Below are positions 1 through 6,518 of a DNA stretch of 9,466 nucleotides, one piece after another. Every line of letters begins with the position of its first letter. Position 1 is the first letter of the stretch. The notes under the pieces were generated by a model. It was given only the letters and a program-made list of their open reading frames with translations, was not told where the DNA came from and did not search any database. The DNA is from an uncultured Bacilli bacterium (GTDB lineage Bacteria > Bacillota_I > Bacilli_A > RF39 > UBA660): the NCBI GenBank assembly GCA_944363685.1, contig CALVUV010000046.1, positions 1 through 9,466 of the forward strand. The letters run 5' to 3'. Both the position numbers and the translations under genes were made by a program.

Positions 1-2
1 GT

Positions 3-122
3 ATGAAAAAAAGAATGGCTAAAATTTTAGCAGCTGTTGCTATGTTAACTACTGCTTCTGCTAGTTTAGGATGTGTTTGGTGGATCGCTGAAGAACCAAA
101 AGCATTAAAAAATATGGATTAA
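3..122 (+). CDS. agrD: AgrD-like cyclic (thio)lactone autoinducer precursor
   Basis: This 39-residue ORF fits the AgrD family of quorum-sensing prepeptides. It has a basic, amphipathic N-terminal helix (MKKRMAKILAAVAML), a small-residue stretch (TTASASLG), a single Cys24, an aromatic core CVWWI (24-28), and an acidic tail with the EEPKAL motif followed by KNMD. In the family, AgrB cuts after the ring segment and joins the Cys thiol to the new C-terminus. By analogy with other AgrDs the ring would be Cys24-Val-Trp-Trp-Ile28, though a six-residue ring ending at Ala29 cannot be excluded. The gene ends in two consecutive TAA codons and a hairpin terminator. It points towards the agrC/agrA-like pair on the other strand, its likely sensor and regulator. 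AgrB is expected immediately upstream but lies outside the window, as does the ribosome binding site, so the start codon is probable rather than certain. Confidence 0.88.
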   Translation: MKKRMAKILAAVAMLTTASASLGCVWWIAEEPKALKNMD

Positions 123-123
123 T

Positions 124-155
124 AAGAGAATTCAATTTGAATTCTTTTTTATTTT
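124..155 (+). terminator. Terminator of agrD at the convergent junction with agrC
   Basis: AGAATTCAA (127-135) and TTGAATTCT (137-145) are perfect inverted repeats, probably folding as a 7-bp stem with a five-base AATTT loop. Pairs at 124-126 with 146-148 can extend the stem, and TTTTTTATTTT follows on plus. The hairpin overlaps the last base pairs around the agrC stop (149-151). On the minus strand the following tract is only TCTTATTAATCC, so termination of agrC transcripts here would be weaker. Confidence 0.8.
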
Positions 156-1435
156 ACTATTAATTTTTGAATAAAATATTTATTTAAAAACATTTGTTCT
201 TGGCTTATCCATTTATGTTTTTTTATTATTTTATTAACATAGTACAATCCTCTTCCATGATTTTTACCTTTAGTTGTAAAGTTCTTTCTATTCATATTCT
301 TTATTGATAAAATTTCTTCATAAGTATTTGAGATGACAAAATTTATTTCTTTATTTATTTCATATATTTCTAAGACAACATTTTTTTCTTTTGATTTCTC
401 TGCTGCTTCTAAGGCATTATCTAAGTAGATACCAAGGATAATACAGACTTCTCTAATTTTTGTTTTATCCATTTTCTTTAATTTCTTTGTAACTAAATCA
501 CTAATTTCAAAAACAATATTGATATTTTTCTTTTTTGATACTGCCACTTTATAATATAAAAGTCCTTTTAAATCTCCTTTAGGAATATTTTTTAATGTTT
601 CTATTACTTGGTCATCTACTACTACACTCATATCTAAAATCTCATCAATTTTGTTTATTATCTTTTTATTATTACTCATACTTCTAATAATAGATAAATT
701 ATTCTTCATTTCATGACAATATAGTTGTTCATTATCTATCCAATTTTCAAAATTTTGTATACAATCAAATAGATTGTCATATTCTTCTTTTAATTGGTCG
801 TAGTTATTACATTCTTCCATATAAATATAATATAATATTAAGAAAATAGTTATGATTATTATACTTAATACACTAGGAATATTTAACTTAAGTTCAGTTG
901 CTAAATTGAATGCTAATATAGAAAATATAAAAATACTTAAAACAGCAAAGAAAATAATTGATAAGTAATGAGATTCGCTAATTTTTAAACAAAATCTTTG
1001 AAACTTTTCAACTACTTTCTTATTTTGGCATATTAAAACTAATACTAGTGCTATTATACTATTGTTAATTAAACTTAAAACCCAATTATCTCTTAGTGTT
1101 TCATAATTTAACAAAGTTAACTCTGACAAACTTACAATTAAATCTATACCAAAGATTGTTATCATAATTAAACTTGTTGTAACTATTGAACTTTTTAAGT
1201 CTGTATTTCCCATTTTTCTTATGACTAATACGGAAATCATATATGTAGCGATTGTTAAAATTGTATTATATTCTGTTTGATAAAATATTAAAGTAGGTAT
1301 TGTCATTATTAATATTAACATTATATTTCTTAATTTTGTTAGACTTATATCTATTTTTAGAATTTTTTTTGCTACTGTTAAAGTTGCAATTGATAATACT
1401 ATACAATTTATGAATTTAATTATTATTGGTGACAT
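149..1435 (-). CDS. agrC: AgrC-like membrane sensor histidine kinase (GHKL)
   Basis: This 428-residue protein is the probable receptor of the AgrD-derived peptide. The first ~205 residues form about six or seven hydrophobic segments (roughly 1-25, 36-52, 56-73, 85-103, 117-136, 157-178, 187-205), as in the peptide-sensing module of AgrC kinases. A short linker leads to the cytoplasmic kinase. H241 in CHEMKNNLS is the likely phosphoacceptor, N340 in YLDNALEAA is the N-box, and the glycine-rich GKNHGRGL (390-397) is the G-box. This composition is typical of the HATPase_c_5/GHKL kinases paired with LytTR regulators. The ATG has an AAGGAG site about 10 nt upstream, inside the end of agrA, and the first 20 nt overlap agrA, which suggests translational coupling. 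The order agrA then agrC, convergent with agrD, differs from the staphylococcal BDCA order. Identity as the cognate AgrC rests on context and architecture. Confidence 0.88.
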   Translation of the reverse strand: MSPIIIKFINCIVLSIATLTVAKKILKIDISLTKLRNIMLILIMTIPTLIFYQTEYNTILTIATYMISVLVIRKMGNTDLKSSIVTTSLIMITIFGIDLIVSLSELTLLNYETLRDNWVLSLINNSIIALVLVLICQNKKVVEKFQRFCLKISESHYLSIIFFAVLSIFIFSILAFNLATELKLNIPSVLSIIIITIFLILYYIYMEECNNYDQLKEEYDNLFDCIQNFENWIDNEQLYCHEMKNNLSIIRSMSNNKKIINKIDEILDMSVVVDDQVIETLKNIPKGDLKGLLYYKVAVSKKKNINIVFEISDLVTKKLKKMDKTKIREVCIILGIYLDNALEAAEKSKEKNVVLEIYEINKEINFVISNTYEEILSIKNMNRKNFTTKGKNHGRGLYYVNKIIKKHKWISQEQMFLNKYFIQKLIVK

Positions 1436-2147
1436 ATTCTACTAACTCCTTTCTACCTGATCTTGAAATTAAATTTGTACTCATTCCATTAACGAATAAA
1501 ACTTCATTTTCTTTAATATCATAAGTTTTTATCTTATCTATGTTTAATATTAAACTTTTATGGACTTTTAAAAATCTTTTATCTAGTTGTTTATAAATTG
1601 CACTTAATGTAAATGGTGCTTTGAAAGTTCCATAAGTTGTATAAACAATACATCTTTTACTATCTTGTTCTTTCTCAATAAAGATTATATTTTTTAGTTC
1701 TATCTTGTATAGTATATAGTTATATTCGTAATTTAGACATTTTTCGCGACTATTATAGTTTTTATATACAATCTTTAAGATTTCTTTTATCTTAGGTTTG
1801 CATCTATCAAATTTACTAATAAAATCTAGTAAATATAATCTATTTGATAATGCTTCGTATCTATACTCAGAAAATGCAGTTACTATCACAATTATAGAAT
1901 TCCAGTCATCTAATTCTTCTCTTATATATCTTGCAGCATCTAGTCCTGAACCTTTTGTAGTTTTAATATCAAAAAAGTAGACTTTGAAACCAAGATCACT
2001 TTTTGCAATTTTCTCAAATTTCTCATCGTAGGTTTCAAATTGATAAACTTTGTAATTTACATCATAATTCATCATAAATTTTTCTATTTCTTTGTCTATC
2101 ATTCCCCTGAATTCTTTTTCATCATCACATATAATAAAATTTAACAC
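1416..2147 (-). CDS. agrA: AgrA-like LytTR response regulator
   Basis: This 243-residue response regulator belongs to the AgrA/LytTR family. The N-terminal receiver domain carries the acidic pair D8-D9, the probable phosphoacceptor D60 (YFFDIK), T90 (IVTAF) and K112 (FISKFD). From about residue 148 to the end is a LytTR DNA-binding domain, including FIEKEQDSKRCIVYTTYG and FLKVHKSLILNIDKI. A GTG start at 2145-2147 is preferred because GGAGGAGG lies 6 nt upstream. An earlier in-frame GTG at 2178-2180 would add eleven residues that are encoded by that ribosome binding site. It is the first gene of the agrA-agrC pair and overlaps agrC by 20 nt. Phosphorylated by AgrC, it would be expected to activate transcription from promoters with LytTR direct repeats, probably including an agrBD promoter outside this window. 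Confidence 0.9.
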   Translation of the reverse strand: MLNFIICDDEKEFRGMIDKEIEKFMMNYDVNYKVYQFETYDEKFEKIAKSDLGFKVYFFDIKTTKGSGLDAARYIREELDDWNSIIVIVTAFSEYRYEALSNRLYLLDFISKFDRCKPKIKEILKIVYKNYNSREKCLNYEYNYILYKIELKNIIFIEKEQDSKRCIVYTTYGTFKAPFTLSAIYKQLDKRFLKVHKSLILNIDKIKTYDIKENEVLFVNGMSTNLISRSGRKELVEYVTNNN

Positions 2148-2153
2148 TTCTAA

Positions 2154-2161
2154 CCTCCTCC
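2154..2161 (-). promoter_or_regulatory. Ribosome binding site fixing the agrA GTG start
   Basis: GGAGGAGG on minus lies 6 nt before the GTG at 2145-2147. The open reading frame extends upstream to another GTG at 2178-2180, but no Shine-Dalgarno precedes that codon, so the internal GTG is the likely start. Confidence 0.85.
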
Positions 2162-2186
2162 TTTTTATACAAACACACACTTTTAA

Positions 2187-2215
2187 ATTTTACCATATAT
2201 TTCCATTTTACAGGA
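2187..2215 (-). promoter_or_regulatory. Candidate agrAC promoter (extended -10)
   Basis: On minus, TGGTAAAAT (2187-2195) fits an extended -10 element (TGn plus TAAAAT). The hexamer 17 bp upstream, TCCTGT, is a poor -35. GTAAAAT occurs twice, at 2187-2193 and 2205-2211, 18 bp apart; the first copy overlaps the -10. The tagO terminator lies just upstream, so agrAC needs its own promoter. Confidence 0.4.
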
Positions 2216-2225
2216 GTTTTGTCAA

Positions 2226-2258
2226 AAAAAAATAGTAGTTATTTAACTCTATTTTTTT
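2226..2258 (-). terminator. Terminator of tagO
   Basis: On minus, AAAAAAATAG pairs with CTATTTTTTT around an inner AGTT/AACT stem with an AAAT loop and one bulged A, and a run of T follows. The structure spans the tagO stop codon at 2239-2241. It separates tagO from the agrAC operon downstream. Confidence 0.75.
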
Positions 2259-3354
2259 GTTTAGGTTCTTTCTTTATTACTTCTCCAACCTTCTCTATTA
2301 TATTGTCTGTTACTTCCTTATTTTTCTTAGAAATTACTGTTGTTCTTAGTACAAACCATACTACAATTATAAATATAATTATGTAGAGAATTTTTCCCAT
2401 AAAAGGATCTTTTAAGGAATAGAAAATAGATGCAAAAGCGAAAAGAATATTAAATGCATAGATTATTAATACGGTTGTTCTTTGAGAAAAGTTCATACCT
2501 AGTAATTGATGATGAATATGTTCCTTGTCTGGTGAGAATGGTGCTTGATGTTTTAGAAGTCTTCTTATTATTGCAAATAAGGTATCAAGTATTGGTATAC
2601 CTAATATCATTAGGGGAACAAATAAACTTGTTAATGCGGGGCCTTTAAATTCTAAAAGAGTTATTACTGCTATCATAAAGCCTAAATACATAGCACAATC
2701 TCCACAGAAGATTTTAGCAGGATAAAAATTATGTAATAAGAATCCTAAAGTTGCTCCTAGCATAATAAATGTCAATATCATAACTAGGGAACCACTTCTT
2801 CCTTGGAAAAAACCTATGATACCTATAGTTAGAAAGAAAATACTACTTATTCCACCACTTAGACCATCTAAACCATCTATTAAATTAATAATATTAATAC
2901 ATGCGACTATAAATAATATTGTTAAAGGATAAGAGAGAATTCCAAAGTTAATAGTGTAACCAAATGCTGTTATGTTGTTTAATAAAAATCCTCCATAAAA
3001 GACTAAGATAGCTGCAGCGATTATTTGTCCAATTAATTTACTTCTAGCTCTTATAGATTTAATATCATCTGCTATTCCTGTTAGAATTATAATAAAACTA
3101 CCTATTAAAATAGAATTCATTTGAACACTTTCTGTTCCAAATAACATATATCCTATTAGAAAGGCTAAAAATATACCAACTCCTCCTAATTTTGGAGTTG
3201 CTTTAGTATGAATATGTCGATGTCCTTCTTCACTTCTTGGCATGTCTATAGCTCCAATATGTTTTGCTATTCTCTTCATAAAGGGCATTATTAAAGCTGA
3301 ACAAACAAAAGTAGTTACAACTATTTTTAGAATATCTATTATTTCTTGATTCAT
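2239..3354 (-). CDS. tagO: Undecaprenyl-phosphate GlcNAc-1-phosphate transferase (TagO/WecA type)
   Basis: This 371-residue polytopic membrane enzyme of the MraY/WecA superfamily transfers a sugar-1-phosphate from a UDP-sugar to undecaprenyl phosphate on the cytoplasmic face. In Gram-positives this is the first step of wall teichoic acid or related glycopolymer assembly. Recognisable elements are HTKATPKLGGVGIF (49-62), the D96-D97 pair (GIADDIKSIRARSKL), the catalytic-loop motif NLIDGLDG (157-164), FCGDCAMYLG (216-225, usually GDSGS or GDTGS), and HIHHQLL (279-285). The last is the HxHH signature of the WecA/TagO branch rather than MraY. About ten or eleven hydrophobic segments are present, with a basic C-terminal tail. 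An AGAGG site precedes the ATG, a good sigma-A promoter lies upstream and a terminator follows, so it is probably monocistronic. Sugar specificity (GlcNAc) is inferred from the family. Confidence 0.93.
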   Translation of the reverse strand: MNQEIIDILKIVVTTFVCSALIMPFMKRIAKHIGAIDMPRSEEGHRHIHTKATPKLGGVGIFLAFLIGYMLFGTESVQMNSILIGSFIIILTGIADDIKSIRARSKLIGQIIAAAILVFYGGFLLNNITAFGYTINFGILSYPLTILFIVACINIINLIDGLDGLSGGISSIFFLTIGIIGFFQGRSGSLVMILTFIMLGATLGFLLHNFYPAKIFCGDCAMYLGFMIAVITLLEFKGPALTSLFVPLMILGIPILDTLFAIIRRLLKHQAPFSPDKEHIHHQLLGMNFSQRTTVLIIYAFNILFAFASIFYSLKDPFMGKILYIIIFIIVVWFVLRTTVISKKNKEVTDNIIEKVGEVIKKEPKQKNRVK

Positions 3355-3377
3355 AGTTTTTCCTCTTTTCTAAGTTA

Positions 3378-3406
3378 ATTATAGCAAGTTGAAAATAGTT
3401 TTACAA
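3378..3406 (-). promoter_or_regulatory. tagO promoter, sigma-A type
   Basis: On minus, TTGTAA (3401-3406) is followed after 17 bp by TATAAT (3378-3383), which is preceded by TGC to make an extended -10. A GTTG(T)AAAA / TTTTCAAC inverted repeat lies across the -35 and spacer. The start codon lies about 24 nt below the -10. Confidence 0.8.
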
Positions 3407-3454
3407 CTATCATAAAGATTAGATTTTTATTTTTACATATATTTTTACTTTTTT

Positions 3455-3487
3455 TGTATTAAAGAAAAAGTCACTGAATAGTGGCTT
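3455..3487 (-). terminator. Terminator of mbl
   Basis: On minus, AAGCCACT pairs with AGTGACTT around an ATTC loop, with one C-A mismatch, then TTTTCTTTAAT. The stem begins inside the mbl stop codon (3486-3488). Confidence 0.75.
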
Positions 3488-4478
3488 AATTATCTTCTAA
3501 TAGTTTTATATTATCTAAAAGTACTCCTGTTCCTTCAACTACACAAGTTAGAGGACTATCTGCTATTAAAACAGGTACTTTTAGCTCTTTTTTTAATAAT
3601 TCATTTAATCCTTTAAGCATTGAACCACCACCTGTTAAAACAATACCTTTATCAACAATATCTGCAGATAGTTCTGGTGGTGTTTGTTCTAAAACATTAG
3701 TTGCTGCTTTTATAATCTTATAAATGGATTCATGTAGAGCCTCTTCTGTTTCTTGTTCATTTATTTCTATAGTATTAGGTAATCCTGTTACTAAATCTCT
3801 TCCTCTTACTTCTAATTTGTTTTTCTTATCTGGTTCAAATAGGTTTGCAAATTCTATTTTTATTTCTTCGGCTGTTTTTTCTCCAATTAATAGTTTATAT
3901 TTTTCTTTAATATATTTTACAATATCTTGATCAAAAACATTTCCTGCTATACGTACTGATTGACTACTAACAATATCATTTAGGGAAAGAATAGCTATAT
4001 CTGTTGTGCCACCACCAATATCTATTACCATATTAGCACTAGGTTTAGATATATCCATACCAGCTCCTATTGCTGCTACTTTAGGTTCTTCTTCTAAGAA
4101 AACTTTTCTAGCACCAGTTCTTTCTGCTGCTTCTTTAATAGCATTTTTCTCAACTGGAGTTACGTTAGTAGGACAACAAATAAGGATTCTAGGTCTTGAT
4201 AAAAAGTTCCTAGCATGTATTTTTCTAATAAAGTAGTCTAACATTATTTCTGTTATTTCAAAATCTGCTATTACTCCATCTTTCATAGGTTTAATAGCTT
4301 TTACTTTTTCAGGTGTTCTTCCTAACATTTCACTAGCTTCTTTTCCTACAGCGACTACTTTTTTATTATCTGTATCAATAGCTACAACACTAGGTTCATT
4401 TAGAACGATTCCTTCTCCTTTTATATAAATCAAAACATTTGCTGTTCCTAAATCAATACCAATATCTTTTGATAACAT
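3486..4478 (-). CDS. mbl: Actin-like rod-shape protein MreB/Mbl
   Basis: This 330-residue bacterial actin has the normal length for MreB paralogues. ATP-binding elements are the phosphate-1 motif DIGIDLGTANVLIY (5-18), phosphate-2 VIDIGGGTTDIAIL (151-164), and the adenosine motif GIVLTGGGSMLKG (278-290). The N-terminus DIGIDLGTANVLIYIKGEG followed by NEPSVVAID resembles Bacillus Mbl more than MreB, and the neighbouring SpoIIQ-like gene supports this, since spoIIID-mbl lies close to spoIIQ in Bacillus. It polymerises on the inner membrane face and guides lateral peptidoglycan and teichoic acid synthesis. No mreC or mreD is adjacent, also typical of mbl. It has a strong promoter, an AAGGA ribosome binding site and a terminator overlapping its stop, so it appears monocistronic. 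Confidence 0.92.
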   Translation of the reverse strand: MLSKDIGIDLGTANVLIYIKGEGIVLNEPSVVAIDTDNKKVVAVGKEASEMLGRTPEKVKAIKPMKDGVIADFEITEIMLDYFIRKIHARNFLSRPRILICCPTNVTPVEKNAIKEAAERTGARKVFLEEEPKVAAIGAGMDISKPSANMVIDIGGGTTDIAILSLNDIVSSQSVRIAGNVFDQDIVKYIKEKYKLLIGEKTAEEIKIEFANLFEPDKKNKLEVRGRDLVTGLPNTIEINEQETEEALHESIYKIIKAATNVLEQTPPELSADIVDKGIVLTGGGSMLKGLNELLKKELKVPVLIADSPLTCVVEGTGVLLDNIKLLEDN

Positions 4479-4503
4479 ATTATCACGTCCTTTTACTGTT
4501 AAT

Positions 4504-4532
4504 ATTTTAGCAGAAATATATTTTATTGTAAA
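4504..4532 (-). promoter_or_regulatory. mbl promoter, sigma-A type
   Basis: On minus, TTTACA (4527-4532) and TAAAAT (4504-4509) are separated by 17 bp, with TGC just before the -10. It sits between the spoIIQ terminator and the mbl start, with about 25 nt between the -10 and the ATG. Confidence 0.78.
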
Positions 4533-4545
4533 TTGTTTTTCTTAG

Positions 4546-4569
4546 AAAAAAAACGGTTTTACTCCGTTT
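4546..4569 (-). terminator. Terminator of the spoIIQ-like gene
   Basis: On minus, AAACGG (4564-4569) pairs with CCGTTT (4551-4556) around a seven-base loop, followed by a T run. The loop includes the gene's stop codon at 4559-4561. Confidence 0.8.
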
Positions 4570-5272
4570 CTTCATTAGTTTCTGTCTCAGTAGTTGTATC
4601 TTCTTCTTTTGTAGTAGTACTTTCTTCAGTGCTATCTTTAGTATCAGAACTAATTACTTGATCAAAATATTTACTAGGGTCTACTATTTCACCTGCTTTA
4701 TATAATTCAAAATGTAAATGATTGCCCATATCTTGGTCTATAGCATTTGTACCACTTTTACCTATTACTTGACCTTGAGTTACTGTATCATTTTTCTTTA
4801 CTGATACTTCACTTAAACTTTGATAACTACTTATCAAATCATTATCATGTTTTATTTCTACAATAGTACCTAATAATTCATCTTCTCTTACATCTGTTAC
4901 AGTACCATCTAATACTGATACTACTTCAAAAGGATCTGTTAAGCCGAAGTCCATACCTGAATTTTGAATGTATGTATTTTCATGATATAGAATTGACTTT
5001 TCTTGAGAAGCATTATCTGCTTGGTAATCATAGAAATATTTAAGTGTTTCTACTTGATCGTTAGTATAAGGTTTAATCATCTTTACTTCTTCTTTAATTA
5101 CTTCTATGTCATCATCTTCTATAATTGATGAATTTACATACTCAATATCTTCATTAGTATCATTTGCTTCTTGCATATTTTGACTTACAAAGAATGCACC
5201 CATTCCTGTTAGAGAGAAAGCAATTAAATAAGCTCCAATTATAGCACCTTTTTTTAATCTTAATTTTTTCAT
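4559..5272 (-). CDS. spoIIQ: SpoIIQ-like membrane-anchored degenerate M23 (LytM) protein
   Basis: This 237-residue protein has a basic N-terminus and one membrane anchor (about 9-30), an acidic linker, and a LytM/M23 domain (about 95-203). It ends in a Ser/Thr/Glu-rich low-complexity tail (about 209-237). The second metal motif HLH (H185, H187) and D108 are kept. The first metal His is Asn104 (QNSGMD where active enzymes have HxGxD), and the YGHL catalytic His is Ser152 (SYQSLSEV). Such losses are known in SpoIIQ of Bacillus, where the domain binds SpoIIIAH across the intermembrane space during engulfment instead of cutting peptidoglycan. Position between a ywzB-like gene and mbl, an AGGTGAT ribosome binding site and a possible forespore-type promoter support SpoIIQ. 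A generic non-catalytic wall-binding LytM protein is the alternative. Confidence 0.72.
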   Translation of the reverse strand: MKKLRLKKGAIIGAYLIAFSLTGMGAFFVSQNMQEANDTNEDIEYVNSSIIEDDDIEVIKEEVKMIKPYTNDQVETLKYFYDYQADNASQEKSILYHENTYIQNSGMDFGLTDPFEVVSVLDGTVTDVREDELLGTIVEIKHDNDLISSYQSLSEVSVKKNDTVTQGQVIGKSGTNAIDQDMGNHLHFELYKAGEIVDPSKYFDQVISSDTKDSTEESTTTKEEDTTTETETNEETE

Positions 5273-5291
5273 TATCTATCACCTCATTAAG

Positions 5292-5319
5292 AGTTTTAAC
5301 GAAAATGAAAAAATTATAC
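5292..5319 (-). promoter_or_regulatory. Candidate spoIIQ promoter (possible sigma-F/G type)
   Basis: On minus, GTATA (5315-5319) matches the -35 of forespore sigma factors. GTTAAAACT (5292-5300), 14 bp further, partly matches the GGnnAnnnT -10. The same region also contains TATAAT (5313-5318), a possible sigma-A -10 without a convincing -35. The AT-only hairpin AAAAAATT/AATTTTTT (5308-5331) overlaps it and may weakly terminate the upstream DUF1146 gene. The promoter class is uncertain. Confidence 0.35.
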
Positions 5320-5334
5320 TTTAAATTTTTTCTT

Positions 5335-5532
5335 TTAAGAAATTATTGCTGTTTCACATAAATCATAAAGACAGTTTGTTACTAAATATATTAGAGATAA
5401 AGCTAATAGAAAATAGAAGACTCTTGCTTGTATATTTTTATTTTTTTTAAAAATAGCATTTATATTAATAGAGTCTAAACTCCAAATAGTTATAATTGTT
5501 ACTATTATATATAAAACGTATTTAACACTCAT
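5335..5532 (-). CDS. ywzB: DUF1146 (YwzB-like) small membrane protein
   Basis: This 65-residue protein has two hydrophobic segments (about 4-19 and 37-58) separated by a short basic linker. The pattern IWSLDSININAIFKKNKNIQARVFYFLLALSL... followed by TNCLYDL matches the small DUF1146 family that I recognise from Bacillus YwzB, including the L-x-x-x-x-FKKN and QAR core. Its function is unknown. The ATG uses a GAGGT ribosome binding site lying in the last codons of the rpiB-like gene, and the two frames overlap by 11 nt, so they are translationally coupled. In Bacillus ywzB lies in the region containing murAA and spoIIQ, consistent with the next gene here. Confidence 0.8.
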   Translation of the reverse strand: MSVKYVLYIIVTIITIWSLDSININAIFKKNKNIQARVFYFLLALSLIYLVTNCLYDLCETAIIS

Positions 5533-5968
5533 TTTTTACCTCATATTCTTTTATTTTATTTATTCTTCTTATGTGTCTATCTATATTAGAAAAAGGTGTT
5601 GTAATAAAGCTTATAATTAAGTTATAGGCATCTATTTCATTCATTTTTTCATTTAAACAGATAATATTTGCATCATTATCGGTTCTTGTTTCTATTACAT
5701 CCTCAATATTTGTAACTCGGGCTGCTCTTATTCCTTTTACTTTATTGCAAGCAATAGATATTCCTATACCACTACCACAGATTGCAATTCCGAAGTCTAT
5801 TTCTTTATTAGTTAGTGCTTCTCCTAATTTAAAAGCGTAATCTGGATAATCTACACTTTCTGTATTTTTACAACCATAATCTATTACTTCATAATCTTGG
5901 TTTAATTTTTTTATTAATTTCTCTTTTAAATTATATCCACGATGATCACTTGTTATTCCTAATTTCAT
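5522..5968 (-). CDS. rpiB: RpiB/LacAB-family sugar-phosphate isomerase
   Basis: This 148-residue protein has the usual length of ribose-5-phosphate isomerase B, which interconverts ribose 5-phosphate and ribulose 5-phosphate in the pentose phosphate pathway. Conserved features are D8-H9 (SDHRG), DYP (40-42), the catalytic Cys64 in ICGSGIGISIACNK, RAA (81-83), and the basic C-terminal motif DRHIRRINKI (130-139). Two expected features are changed. The His of the usual R-x-H-N-x-A-N loop, which opens the sugar ring, is Asp97 (RTDNDAN). The following G-x-R phosphate-binding segment reads L-N-E-K (105-108). It may be a divergent RpiB or have a different aldose-phosphate substrate. Translation is coupled to the upstream gene by an ATGA overlap, with AAGGAGG at 5977-5983 eight bases before the ATG. 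Confidence 0.85.
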   Translation of the reverse strand: MKLGITSDHRGYNLKEKLIKKLNQDYEVIDYGCKNTESVDYPDYAFKLGEALTNKEIDFGIAICGSGIGISIACNKVKGIRAARVTNIEDVIETRTDNDANIICLNEKMNEIDAYNLIISFITTPFSNIDRHIRRINKIKEYEVKNEC

Positions 5969-6501
5969 TTTTTTAACCTCCTTAGAACTAAAGTTCCTCC
6001 CATTACTTGATTTAGATGAGAATAATCTATATAGTTGTCATGTATTTGTAATTTCATTTTATTATTTAAATCTTCTAATTCTGTTATGTTTTTAGGTAAC
6101 ATATCAAAATATCCTGGTTCTACCTTAATACTTCTTTTTAAAACATATACTTTATTTGTAATTAAATTTTCTAAGATAGGACGATAGTTTAAATATAGTC
6201 CTCCTTTTTTTATTAAATTAGCAGAAAAATCACAAATTATACCTGTTTTAGTATGATATTCTTTTATACTTTCATGAAGTAAGACTAAATCTCCTGCAAA
6301 GAAATCATTATCACTACTAGTATTTTTTAACTCTTCTTTTAATATAGCTTCATATATTTTGTTTATACTTTCACCATGCATTCTTTCTGCTATTTGCCTT
6401 GCTATTCTATTAGTTTTTAAGGTTTCTATTTCTTTTAAATATTCTGCATATAGATTCAAGTCATTTAAAAATAAAATCTCATTTAATGTTAAGTTATACA
6501 T
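5965..6501 (-). CDS. Uncharacterised 178-residue protein
   Basis: I do not recognise this protein. It is 178 residues, soluble in appearance, with no signal peptide, membrane segment or Cys cluster. The N-terminal half is charged and helical (YLKEIETLKTNRIARQIAER). The middle contains hydrophobic strands (FFAGDLVLLHESI, KTGIICDFSANLI, VYVLKRSIKV). The C-terminus, MGGTLVLRRLKK, is basic. No catalytic motif stands out. It is the first gene of a three-gene operon: its stop overlaps the rpiB start by ATGA, and its last codons (RRL) encode the rpiB Shine-Dalgarno. An AGGGG ribosome binding site lies 7 nt before its ATG. Context suggests a role linked to sugar-phosphate metabolism or a lineage-specific housekeeping protein, but this is only association. 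Confidence 0.85.
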   Translation of the reverse strand: MYNLTLNEILFLNDLNLYAEYLKEIETLKTNRIARQIAERMHGESINKIYEAILKEELKNTSSDNDFFAGDLVLLHESIKEYHTKTGIICDFSANLIKKGGLYLNYRPILENLITNKVYVLKRSIKVEPGYFDMLPKNITELEDLNNKMKLQIHDNYIDYSHLNQVMGGTLVLRRLKK

Positions 6502-6518
6502 TTTTATTCCCCTACTTT

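Noticed and set aside
1798..1980. Plus-strand open frames of 60-76 residues opposite agrA, tagO, mbl, the SGNH gene and murA
   Set aside because: They lie entirely antisense to well-supported genes, lack ribosome binding sites and show no recognisable protein features.
2148..2180. Longer agrA start at GTG 2178-2180
   Set aside because: The added residues (VCVCIKRRRLE) are encoded by the Shine-Dalgarno region itself, and no ribosome binding site precedes that codon.
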